A stretch of DNA of 7,171 bases from an uncultured Eubacteriales bacterium (GCA_934667575.1 CAKUME010000053.1:1-7171), one strand, 5' to 3'; shown: positions 1 through 5,979, numbered from the stretch's first letter. Notes: generated by a model from the letters alone, not told the origin. Made by a program: numbers and translations.

Positions 1-3000
1 ATCCGGTGTAGGCATAGCCGTTTGAGACGGTAATGGGGCAGTTCGGCTGGCCGCCGAGCGGATCGGTGTAGAGCCAGAGAGAGTCCAGCGTGTCGGCGTT
101 GAACGCCTGCACGCGGCCGTCGGACAAACCGACAAAGATCATTCCGTTGGCATAGGTAGGGGGAATGATATTAAAGTTGCTCCGGCCCACCAGCGTGCCG
201 GTGGTGTCGTCCACCTCGCCGGTGAAACGGTTCACGCGGTAGAGTGTGGTGCCCGCCGAGGTAATGATCCAGTCGTTGACGATAATCGGCGATGCGAGCG
301 CGCTCGAGCCGTAGCCTTCGCCGCGCTGGGTGGCCCAATAAAGCGTGGCCTCGTCGGCGGTTCTGGGCGTTTTCACGTTCACCACACCGTTGTTGTCCGG
401 GCCCACGCGGAAGTTTGGCCATGCGGCGGGCAAATCGGGGTCGATCGTCGGGTTCGGTTCGGCTTTTTGCAGTGTGAGCGTGATCGTGTCGCTTTCGGTC
501 ACGGTGAACGACCCATTTTGCGAAACATACCCGTTGCAGGTGAGCGTGTAGTGATAGGTGCTGCCGTCGAGCAGCTTGTATTTGCCGTTGTCCTGCGGGA
601 ACACGCGATCGCCCGATACATCGGTCAGGCAGAAAATGGCGTCGGCCGGGGTGGTGACCACCGTGATTTCGCGCGCAGGCACCAGCTTCAGCGCAATGCG
701 GTATTCGGTGGTTTCGGTGTAGCCGTGATAGGAAACGACCACGGGCAGCACGCCGTTTGCAATGCCCTCCATGGGCACCGTGACGGTGGCCGTGCCGTTT
801 CCGTCGGTCTGCACCGCCGTGCCGTTCACGGAAATGGCATAGAACTTGCGGTAGCCCTGCGCCGTTACGGTGAATTCCTTGGTCAGCTCGGATGCGGAGA
901 TCGTATAGTCGGTTTTGTCGGACGAAAATGCCGGATCGAGCACGGCGCTTTTGCCGTCGGCAGTCACGGTGAGCGATTTCAGCGAAGGCGTGGTTTCGAG
1001 CGCGATCGTATAGGTTTGCGCATACGTTACGCCGCTCTGCGTGTAGGACACCACGATCGAAACGGGCTGCGGCGGCGTGTTCGCTTTGAACAGCTGCGCA
1101 AGCGACGCACCGTTTTTGTTGCCGCCGGTGATTTTGACCGACTTTTGCTTGCCGTTGGTGGCGACATACCGCGCGGTGATCGTCGCATTCGACGGCAGCC
1201 CGGCGGCCGTGTTCAGCGCGGCCCATGCATACGCGGTCGTTTTATCCTGCGCAAAATGCACCCGATAATCGTGCGTGTTGGGGTCAAACGACGTTTGAAG
1301 CGGGTAGTCGATGAAATTCTTATTGGTTTTCTGCATCACCGAGCCAAACGACAGTGCGCCAAGCCAGCCGCCGTTTTCGGGCACGGAGAGCGCAAAGTCG
1401 CCGGTTTTTGCAGTGACGCCGCTGCGAGTGGCAGAAGTGGTGCCCAGCGTGGCCGTCACGGTGTAGGACACACCGTCGGCAAGCGCGTAGCTGCCGTTGG
1501 CATCGGGCGCAATCACGGCTCCGGCAGAATTGGTCACAGTGATCGTTGCGCCGGGATTGGTCGCCGTAAAGCGCCGGAGGGTAACGGCCTTGCGCATGAC
1601 GCGCAGCGTGTAGTCACCAAACGTGCCGTCGGAGTGCGCCACGCGAATCGGAATGTCGCAGTTGCCCGAGGCAGGCAGTGCGACCGTTACGCCGCCGTTT
1701 TCAGCGCAGGCCTCGCCGTTCACCAGAACGGAATACCCCTTTTCGGCCGGGCCCGCGGTGGGATACACGGTAATCGCGGTTTGGTCGGCGCCCACCGATA
1801 CAATGTACATGGAAGCGGACACCGGCTGCAGCGGCAGATTGCCGTTGGTATCGGTTGCACGCAGCGTGGCCAGCTGCCGCGTGCGGACGATATGCACATA
1901 ATAGGATTGAATCTGGGTGTAGCCGTCCCGCTTTGTTTCGCAGGTGATGCGCACGGTCCCACCTGCGCCATATTTTTCGAGCAGGCCGGAAAAAGCGCCG
2001 CCAAACCGGCGCACCAAGTTGCCGCCCTTGCCGTTGTAGCCCCGCACGTCAGCGGAGGAGTTGGCGTATTCGGTGCCGTCGGGTTTTGTATAGTAATAGT
2101 AATAGCTGCGCACCACTTCGCCATTTTGCGTCTGCTCATTGTTGCGGCAGAAATAGTTATCGGCAAAGTAAACCGAGGTTTCGGTGTCGCTGACCACCAC
2201 GGTGTATTCATGCACAGCGGGGTCAAAGCTGGTGCTCATTTTTCCGCCGGAGGCGAGCGAAAATTCACTGGATTTCGCGGCGCTGCTCTGAAGCCAAAAC
2301 GGGCTCGTAAATGCGTTGCCGTCCGGCAGTTCCGCGGCCACGACCAAATCGCCGTCGGTCACGGTGTATTTGCCGAACACCGCGTTGAAGCCGCTGGTCA
2401 CTTCCACGGTGTAGTCGCCCGGCAGCAGGTGATATTGGCCCGATGCATCCGGCGAAACCACATGATCCTTCGCGTTGCGAATTTCTACGGTGTAATCCGA
2501 AACCGCCGCGCCGCTCTGCGTGATCTGGAACTGCACGCCGTAGCGCGTGCGGGCGTAAAATGCATCCAGTGCGCTGCGCAGCGCCTGAAACTGGGCCTGT
2601 GCATCCGCATCGCTGATGCCCGGATAAGCGGCCCGCGCCGCGGCATAGGCGGCGGCCACCGTGTCGTCGTCCTGCGCCTCGGGGGTAGCGTTGTATTCCG
2701 CCATCGCCATAATCAGGTCGCGCAGCGCTTCGCTGGGCGCCTCCTCGGCCATGCTGAAGCGGAACACATAGTGAATGCGGCTGCACGGCTCATCAAATTT
2801 GTATTTGCCGTTGTAGCTGATGCGGTTTGGCGTGTAGATCACGTCGTCAATGCCGGTCACAAAGCCCTGCGCCAGCCCCACAAATTCGTGGCCGCTCGCC
2901 TGTAGCGCTTCGCCGAGCGTTTCGCCGGGCTGATAGTAGACGCGCGTCGGTTCAATAATCAGCCGGTCGTTGTCCTCCGCTACCAGGCAGAAGTAGCCCG

Positions 3001-3115
3001 GGTCGTCGTAGGGCGCGTCCTCCGGTTCCCCGGCAAAGGCCGTGAGCGGGAACGATGCGCACGCGATCACAACCGCGAGCAGAACAGACAGAATGCGGGA
3101 TGAAATTCGGTTCAT
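1..3115 (-). CDS. Large secreted multidomain protein (cadherin-like beta-sandwich repeats plus PQQ-type propeller), 3' end outside window
   Basis: This is an uninterrupted minus-strand frame of 1038 codons from ATG at 3115 to the window edge, with no stop, so the C-terminus is missing. The start is set by AAGGAG nine bases upstream and by a signal peptide: MNRISSR, a hydrophobic core (residues 8-24), and a TAFA|GE cleavage site near residue 28. Residues about 40-115 contain PGETLGEALQASGHEF, resembling the DUF4430/ubiquitin-like segments of clostridial surface proteins. Residues 130-185 are Ala-rich and helical (FIVAR-like spacer). Four cadherin-like (PF12733-type) modules lie at about 285-413, 414-507, 583-706 and 709-811, with signatures such as TSFDPAVHEYTV and TSFDPNTHDYRV. 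They alternate with three small PEGA/carboxypeptidase-regulatory-like beta domains near 190-262, 510-580 and 815-883. From about residue 898 a PQQ-type propeller begins (WPNFRVGPDNNGV, then ASPIIVNDWIITSAGTTLY). The role is probably extracellular adhesion or carbohydrate/peptide binding; the ligand is unknown. The domain family names are recognised by eye only. Confidence 0.9.
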   Translation of the reverse strand, partial: MNRISSRILSVLLAVVIACASFPLTAFAGEPEDAPYDDPGYFCLVAEDNDRLIIEPTRVYYQPGETLGEALQASGHEFVGLAQGFVTGIDDVIYTPNRISYNGKYKFDEPCSRIHYVFRFSMAEEAPSEALRDLIMAMAEYNATPEAQDDDTVAAAYAAARAAYPGISDADAQAQFQALRSALDAFYARTRYGVQFQITQSGAAVSDYTVEIRNAKDHVVSPDASGQYHLLPGDYTVEVTSGFNAVFGKYTVTDGDLVVAAELPDGNAFTSPFWLQSSAAKSSEFSLASGGKMSTSFDPAVHEYTVVVSDTETSVYFADNYFCRNNEQTQNGEVVRSYYYYYTKPDGTEYANSSADVRGYNGKGGNLVRRFGGAFSGLLEKYGAGGTVRITCETKRDGYTQIQSYYVHIVRTRQLATLRATDTNGNLPLQPVSASMYIVSVGADQTAITVYPTAGPAEKGYSVLVNGEACAENGGVTVALPASGNCDIPIRVAHSDGTFGDYTLRVMRKAVTLRRFTATNPGATITVTNSAGAVIAPDANGSYALADGVSYTVTATLGTTSATRSGVTAKTGDFALSVPENGGWLGALSFGSVMQKTNKNFIDYPLQTSFDPNTHDYRVHFAQDKTTAYAWAALNTAAGLPSNATITARYVATNGKQKSVKITGGNKNGASLAQLFKANTPPQPVSIVVSYTQSGVTYAQTYTIALETTPSLKSLTVTADGKSAVLDPAFSSDKTDYTISASELTKEFTVTAQGYRKFYAISVNGTAVQTDGNGTATVTVPMEGIANGVLPVVVSYHGYTETTEYRIALKLVPAREITVVTTPADAIFCLTDVSGDRVFPQDNGKYKLLDGSTYHYTLTCNGYVSQNGSFTVTESDTITLTLQKAEPNPTIDPDLPAAWPNFRVGPDNNGVVNVKTPRTADEATLYWATQRGEGYGSSALASPIIVNDWIITSAGTTLYRVNRFTGEVDDTTGTLVGRSNFNIIPPTYANGMIFVGLSDGRVQAFNADTLDSLWLYTDPLGGQPNCPITVSNGYAYTG

Positions 3116-3124
3116 GCGATCAAA

Positions 3125-3130
3125 CTCCTT
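3125..3130 (-). promoter_or_regulatory. Ribosome binding site of the secreted-protein gene
   Basis: AAGGAG on the minus strand is separated by nine bases (TTTGATCGC) from the ATG at 3115. It is a near-consensus Shine-Dalgarno sequence and it decides the start codon. It lies only about 25 bases beyond the U-tract of the upstream terminator, which leaves no room for a separate promoter in between. Confidence 0.85.
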
Positions 3131-3154
3131 TACTGCGAACATTGGGCGTGCCTC

Positions 3155-3188
3155 AAAAAACAAAAAAGAGCGCAGCGCGGCGCTCTTT
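3155..3188 (-). terminator. Intrinsic terminator upstream of the secreted-protein gene
   Basis: On the minus strand a perfect 9-bp stem (AAAGAGCGC pairing with GCGCTCTTT, six-base loop) is followed by TTT, one G and TTTTTT. This is a textbook Rho-independent terminator reading leftward. It ends 40 bases before the ATG at 3115, so transcripts that reach the secreted-protein gene from the promoter at 3392-3420 must read through it. It could be an attenuator of that gene or the end of a small RNA gene. On the plus strand the hairpin has only a short T run. Confidence 0.85.
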
Positions 3189-3210
3189 CTCACCCAAAGG
3201 CTCACCCAAA
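3189..3210. repeat. Short direct repeat next to the terminator
   Basis: CTCACCCAAA occurs twice on the plus strand (3189-3198 and 3201-3210), separated by GG. On the minus strand the repeat units read TTTGGGTGAG and lie immediately 5' of the terminator stem. They may be a protein or RNA recognition repeat of the leader, or a simple tandem duplication. Confidence 0.6.
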
Positions 3211-3237
3211 AAGACACGGCAGGATCTGACTTATGAT

Positions 3238-3279
3238 CGAACAGGCCCCAAACGCCGCAAAACCGGCGCAGGCCCTTCG
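3238..3279. other. Interrupted inverted repeat (hairpin) in the leader
   Basis: Three nested stem blocks pair across a CAAAAC-type loop: CGCCG with CGGCG (3253-3257/3264-3268), GGCC with GGCC (3244-3247/3271-3274), and CGAA with TTCG (3238-3241/3276-3279). That gives about 13 base pairs with small internal loops. It has no following U-tract, so it is probably a structural element of the leader RNA and not a terminator. Confidence 0.6.
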
Positions 3280-3296
3280 CTCGTCAAATACAGGAA

Positions 3297-3323
3297 TGGC
3301 GGTTGTTCCGGATTCGAACCGGA
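3297..3323 (-). other. tRNA T-arm-like hairpin followed by CCA
   Basis: On the minus strand TCCGG-TTCGAAT-CCGGA forms a 5-bp stem with a 7-base loop that fits the tRNA T-arm consensus (G53-TTCGAAT-C61). It is preceded by GGACA and followed by ACAACCG then CCA, like a tRNA or tmRNA 3' end. The spacing from C61 to the A of CCA is 15 bases, one fewer than the canonical 16. No D arm, anticodon arm or fully complementary 5' acceptor strand was found upstream; only GTTGT (pairing with ACAAC) is present about 45 bases away. It may be a tRNA remnant, an attachment-site copy, a tRNA mimic within the leader, or chance. Confidence 0.45.
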
Positions 3324-3391
3324 TGTCCTTTTGCATCTACTCAGCATACAACTTTTCAAACCGTATCTTGGATATTATTTTTCCGCATATT

Positions 3392-3420
3392 ATCATAACA
3401 CAATCGGCGCTCGAAGTCAA
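3392..3420 (-). promoter_or_regulatory. Sigma-A-type promoter for the leader and secreted-protein gene
   Basis: On the minus strand TTGACT (3420-3415) and TATGAT (3397-3392) are separated by exactly 17 bases. Each hexamer matches five of six consensus positions. A transcript would start near 3385, run through the structured leader and terminator, and enter the secreted-protein gene at 3115. Confidence 0.75.
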
Positions 3421-3441
3421 TGCGGCGCACCGCAGCGCGAC

Positions 3442-3485
3442 AAAAATTTCGGATTGTGGGCAAATCGCAAATTCGGGAAATTTTT
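3442..3485. repeat. AT-rich inverted repeat in the divergent intergenic region
   Basis: AAAAATTTC (3442-3450) and GAAATTTTT (3477-3485) are perfect inverted copies separated by 26 bases. The position, between the two divergent promoters, suits an operator or an AT-rich structural element. The long loop makes an RNA hairpin less convincing. The rest of 3421-3600 is AT-rich and shows no gene. Confidence 0.4.
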
Positions 3486-3599
3486 AGTGAATAAAATAGA
3501 CCGTGAAGAACGCAAAAAATGCGGGAAACAAGTGTTCTTTACCGTTTCTTTGCTCAAAAGGCCAAATAAAGAAATTGCAAATTTTTTTGGTGGAAACCG

Positions 3600-3628
3600 T
3601 TGCTTTTCGCCCGAAATTCCGGTATAAT
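3600..3628 (+). promoter_or_regulatory. Promoter of the DUF1538-PII operon
   Basis: A perfect TATAAT (3623-3628) is preceded at 17 bases by TTGCTT (3600-3605), which keeps only the TTG of the -35 consensus. Transcription would start near 3635, giving a leader of about 70 bases before the ATG at 3707. The poor -35 element suggests modest basal activity or activator dependence. Confidence 0.65.
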
Positions 3629-3636
3629 GAAATACA

Positions 3637-3681
3637 GGTATTTGCACACATGTCCATTTCTTGATGCAAAAAAAATATACC
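3637..3681 (+). other. Stem in the 5' leader of the DUF1538-PII mRNA
   Basis: GGTAT (3637-3641) can pair with ATACC (3677-3681), and TTGCA with TGCAA (3642-3646/3665-3669), with an A-rich bulge on the 3' side. The structure ends just before the purine-rich stretch GGAAAGGGCGGAAG (3682-3695), the only Shine-Dalgarno-like sequence ahead of the ATG. It could influence ribosome access, but this is a weak, AT-rich fold. Confidence 0.35.
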
Positions 3682-3706
3682 GGAAAGGGCGGAAGCAATC
3701 CACGAT

Positions 3707-5248
3707 ATGAACAAAAACATTCTTGCCAAAAACCGCGCCGCCGTGGCCGAAAAGGTGCGCGAGGCGCTGGTGTCGGTGCTGCCGATCGTGGTGATCGTGG
3801 CGGCGCTGAGCTTTTCGATTGCGCCGGTGCCCACCGATTTGATGCTGAACTTTTTGATCGGCACTGTGCTGGTGGTGGTGGGCATCGGACTGTTTTCGCT
3901 GGGCGCGGAGGCGTCGATGATCCCGATCGGCAGCAAGATCGGCACCGCGCTCACCCAAACCAAAAAGCTCCCGGTGATTCTGCTGGTGAGCTTCGCGCTG
4001 GGCTTTGCCGTCACGGTGGCGGAGCCGGATCTGCAGGTGCTGGCCGAAACGGTGCCGCACATTCACAACATGGTGCTGCTGATCACCGTGGGCGCGGGCG
4101 TGGGATTTTTTCTCTCGGTGTGTATGCTGCGGGTGATCGCGGGATTTCCGCTGCGCCGGCTGCTGCTGATTTTTTATGCGCTGGTGTTCATTCTTGCGTC
4201 GTTTACCGCCCCGAGCTTTTTGAGCATTGCGTTCGATTCGGGCGGCGTGACCACCGGGCCGATGACGGTGCCGTTCATTCTCGCATTGGGCATCGGCGTG
4301 TCCAACATCCGGAGCGACAAAAAAGCGGAATCCGACAGCTTTGGCATGGTGGCGCTGTGCTCCATTGGGCCCATTCTGGCGGTGCTGGTGCTGGGCTTTT
4401 TCTACCCGGCCGAGGGTGCGGCCGCCGAAGCGGTGCATTCCGCGTTTGCGAGCACCGGCGAACTGGGGCGGGCATATCTGCGCGCGCTGCCGCAGTCGAT
4501 GGGTGAAATGGCGCTGTCGCTGCTGCCGGTGGTGGTCATCTTCTTTTTGTTTCAAATTTTTTTGCTCAAGCTGAGCGCGCGCAGCCTGGGCAAGATCTGC
4601 TTTGGCATTTTGTATACATATGTGGGGCTGGTGCTGTTTCTCACCGGCGTGAATGTGGGCTTTTCGTCGCTGGGGGTGGTGCTCGGCGAAGCGCTTGCGT
4701 CGGGCTGGACGCAAGCGCTCATGATCCCGCTGGCCATGGTGTTCGGTTGGTTTATCATTTCGGCGGAGCCGGCGGTGGCGGTGCTCGAAAAGCAGATCGA
4801 AGAGGTGAGCGCGGGCGCGATTCCCGGCCGGGCAATCAAGCTGAGCTTGTCGGCGGCCATTGCGGTGGCCATGGGGCTTTCGATGCTGCGGGTGCAAACG
4901 GGCATTTCGATCCTGTGGTTTTTGCTGCCCGGCTACGCGATCGCGCTGCTGCTGTCGTTTTTTGTGCCGGATATCTACACGGCCATCGCATTCGACTCGG
5001 GCGGCGTTGCCTCCGGCCCGATGACCGCCACATTTATGCTGCAATTTTTTATCGGCGCAAGCACTGCGCTGGGCGGCAACGTGCTGCAGGATGCGTTTGG
5101 CGCGGTGGCCATGGTGGCCATGATGCCGCTGATCTCGATTCAGCTCGTGGGCCTGCTTTATCAGGGCCGGGCGCGCCGCGCTGCGCCGTCGGTGCAGCCC
5201 GTGTATGGCGATACCGATATCATTGAGCTTTGGGAGGACGCGGCATGA
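3707..5248 (+). CDS. DUF1538 family polytopic membrane protein (putative transporter/channel)
   Basis: The 513-residue protein begins with a short basic tail (MNKNILAKNR) and then alternates about 12-14 hydrophobic segments; residues 490-513 form a cytoplasmic-looking tail. It is an internal duplication: FDSGGVTTGPMTVPF (176-190) recurs as FDSGGVASGPMTATF (429-443), AEPDLQVLAE (105-114) as AEPAVAVLEK (353-362), and SVLPIVVI (23-30) as SLLPVVVI (271-278). These conserved, glycine- and acid-containing motifs between hydrophobic stretches look like paired re-entrant or substrate-site elements. The family assignment (PF07556-like) is from recognition of these motifs; the substrate is unknown. Its stop overlaps the start of the PII-like gene (ATGA), implying translational coupling and a regulator-transporter relationship like GlnK-AmtB. 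The start is the first ATG after a purine-rich stretch (GGAAG, 11-base spacing); the RBS is mediocre. A perfect 12-bp inverted repeat lies inside the gene at 4690-4719. Confidence 0.85.
   Translation: MNKNILAKNRAAVAEKVREALVSVLPIVVIVAALSFSIAPVPTDLMLNFLIGTVLVVVGIGLFSLGAEASMIPIGSKIGTALTQTKKLPVILLVSFALGFAVTVAEPDLQVLAETVPHIHNMVLLITVGAGVGFFLSVCMLRVIAGFPLRRLLLIFYALVFILASFTAPSFLSIAFDSGGVTTGPMTVPFILALGIGVSNIRSDKKAESDSFGMVALCSIGPILAVLVLGFFYPAEGAAAEAVHSAFASTGELGRAYLRALPQSMGEMALSLLPVVVIFFLFQIFLLKLSARSLGKICFGILYTYVGLVLFLTGVNVGFSSLGVVLGEALASGWTQALMIPLAMVFGWFIISAEPAVAVLEKQIEEVSAGAIPGRAIKLSLSAAIAVAMGLSMLRVQTGISILWFLLPGYAIALLLSFFVPDIYTAIAFDSGGVASGPMTATFMLQFFIGASTALGGNVLQDAFGAVAMVAMMPLISIQLVGLLYQGRARRAAPSVQPVYGDTDIIELWEDAA
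4690..4719. repeat. Perfect 12-bp inverted repeat inside the DUF1538 gene
   Basis: AGCGCTTGCGTC (4690-4701) and GACGCAAGCGCT (4708-4719) are exact inverted copies around a six-base loop GGGCTG. The DNA codes for EALASGWTQAL, in a loop before a membrane segment of the second half. In mRNA it would form a very stable hairpin in mid-gene. There is no U-tract, so it is not a standard terminator. Confidence 0.8.
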
Positions 5249-5928
5249 ATTATGTGATTTCCATTTGCAACCCCAAGGAACTGGATACGCTCACAGACAT
5301 TTGCCGCATCATGGCGCTGCCCATGAATATTGTGCTGCACGGGCGGGGCACGGCGGTGCGCAGCATGCTGGATATTTTGGGCATTGAAACCAACGAAAAA
5401 CGCGTGGTGATGTCGATGGTGCGCAGCGACCGGACCGGCGCGTTTCTGCGGGAGCAAAAACGCCGGCTGTTTGTCGGTGTGCCGGGGCACGGCATTGCCG
5501 TTGCCGTGCCGGTGAAGAGCATTGGAGGAGGAAAAACCGTGGAATATCTGAATGGCGGCCAACCGGCCGAAAAGCAGCTGCCCAAGCTGAACTATGCCTA
5601 CGAGCTGATTGCAGCCATTGCCAACGAGGGCCGCACCGACATGGTGATGAACGCGGCGCGCGCCGCAGGCGCCACCGGCGGCACGGTGCTGCATGGCAAG
5701 GGCGCAATGAACGGCGGCGAGCAGGCGTTTTATCATGTGTCCATTGCGCGGGAAAAGGAAGTGATCCTGATCGTGGCGCGCGCTGCGCAAAAAACGGCGA
5801 TCATGCGGGCAATTTTGGAGCAGGCGGGGCCGGGAACCGAAGCGGCGGCGATCGTGTTTTCACTGCCCGTCAGCGAAGTGGCGGGGTTCGGCATATTTGA
5901 AGAAAACGAAGAAGCAGAAAAAGAATGA
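5245..5928 (+). CDS. Tandem PII-like signalling protein, DUF1538-associated
   Basis: The 227-residue protein carries two PII-type (GlnB/GlnK-like) ferredoxin-fold domains, about twice the usual length of a PII monomer (about 112 residues). Domain 1 (about 2-94) has NIVLHGRGTAVRSMLDILG, NEKRVVMSMV and VPGHGIAVAVPVKSIGG. Domain 2 (about 117-217) has GATGGTVLHGKGAMNGGEQ, EKEVILIVAR and IVFSLPVSEVAGF, the usual PII order of T-loop start, EKE strand and C-terminal strand. The T-loop in both is short, no uridylylation tyrosine in a standard context is visible, and the TGxxGDGKIF nucleotide loop is replaced (AGPGTEAAAIVF). The tail is acidic (EENEEAEKE). The ATG at 5245 is chosen over an in-frame TTG at 5230 because GGGAGG lies seven bases before it and it overlaps the upstream stop as ATGA. 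It probably senses a nucleotide or metabolite and gates the DUF1538 protein; ligand binding is unproven. Confidence 0.85.
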   Translation: MNYVISICNPKELDTLTDICRIMALPMNIVLHGRGTAVRSMLDILGIETNEKRVVMSMVRSDRTGAFLREQKRRLFVGVPGHGIAVAVPVKSIGGGKTVEYLNGGQPAEKQLPKLNYAYELIAAIANEGRTDMVMNAARAAGATGGTVLHGKGAMNGGEQAFYHVSIAREKEVILIVARAAQKTAIMRAILEQAGPGTEAAAIVFSLPVSEVAGFGIFEENEEAEKE

Positions 5929-5937
5929 GATCAAAAC

Positions 5938-5979
5938 CGCGCCCCGCTTTCGGAAGCACCATTCCGGGAGCGGGGCGCG
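5938..5979. terminator. Strong GC-rich hairpin between convergent genes
   Basis: CGCGCCCCGCT (5938-5948) pairs perfectly with AGCGGGGCGCG (5969-5979), and an inner CGGAA/TTCCG stem closes a GCACCA loop. It starts nine bases after the PII-like stop codon. On the plus strand the stem is followed by CGGCATAAAA, with no U-tract. On the minus strand it is followed by GTTTTGAT, so as an intrinsic terminator it reads better for leftward transcripts coming from the SbcC side. It probably protects or terminates the plus-strand operon as well, but this is less certain. Confidence 0.6.

Larger units (their letters stand above)
3155..3385 (-). ncRNA. Putative structured leader RNA or small RNA of about 230 nt
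   Basis: The segment is bounded by a strong minus-strand promoter (3392-3420) and the intrinsic terminator (3155-3188), and contains no plausible reading frame. Inside it are a T-arm-like hairpin (3307-3323), a long interrupted stem (3238-3279) and a 10-bp direct repeat just before the terminator. It does not match any riboswitch class that I can recognise: no T-box, cobalamin, SAM or glycine core was seen. It is either a cis-acting attenuation leader for the secreted-protein gene or an independent small RNA; the close terminator-RBS spacing favours the leader. The transcript ends are inferred, not observed. Confidence 0.5.

Noticed and set aside
467..2905. Long plus-strand open frame of 812 codons
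   Set aside because: It is antisense to the secreted-protein gene. The product is rich in His, Arg and Gly with no domain or ribosome site, while the minus frame shows a signal peptide and clear domains. Open antisense frames are expected with this GC-rich codon use.
3293..3385. Complete tRNA gene on the minus strand
   Set aside because: Only the T-arm and CCA fit. No D arm, anticodon arm or 5' acceptor strand complementary to ACAACCG could be found at a workable distance.
3417..3698. Short minus-strand open frames in the AT-rich intergenic region
   Set aside because: There is no ribosome site or recognisable domain, and they overlap two promoters. They are best explained as chance frames.
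3554..5044. Minus-strand open frame of 496 codons antisense to the DUF1538 gene
   Set aside because: Its composition is dominated by His, Arg and Gln. It overlaps the operon promoter, and the plus strand encodes a coherent duplicated membrane protein.
5230..5244. TTG at 5230 as start of the PII-like gene
   Set aside because: It lies inside the ribosome binding site (GGGAGG) of the ATG at 5245, which has ideal spacing and the ATGA overlap.
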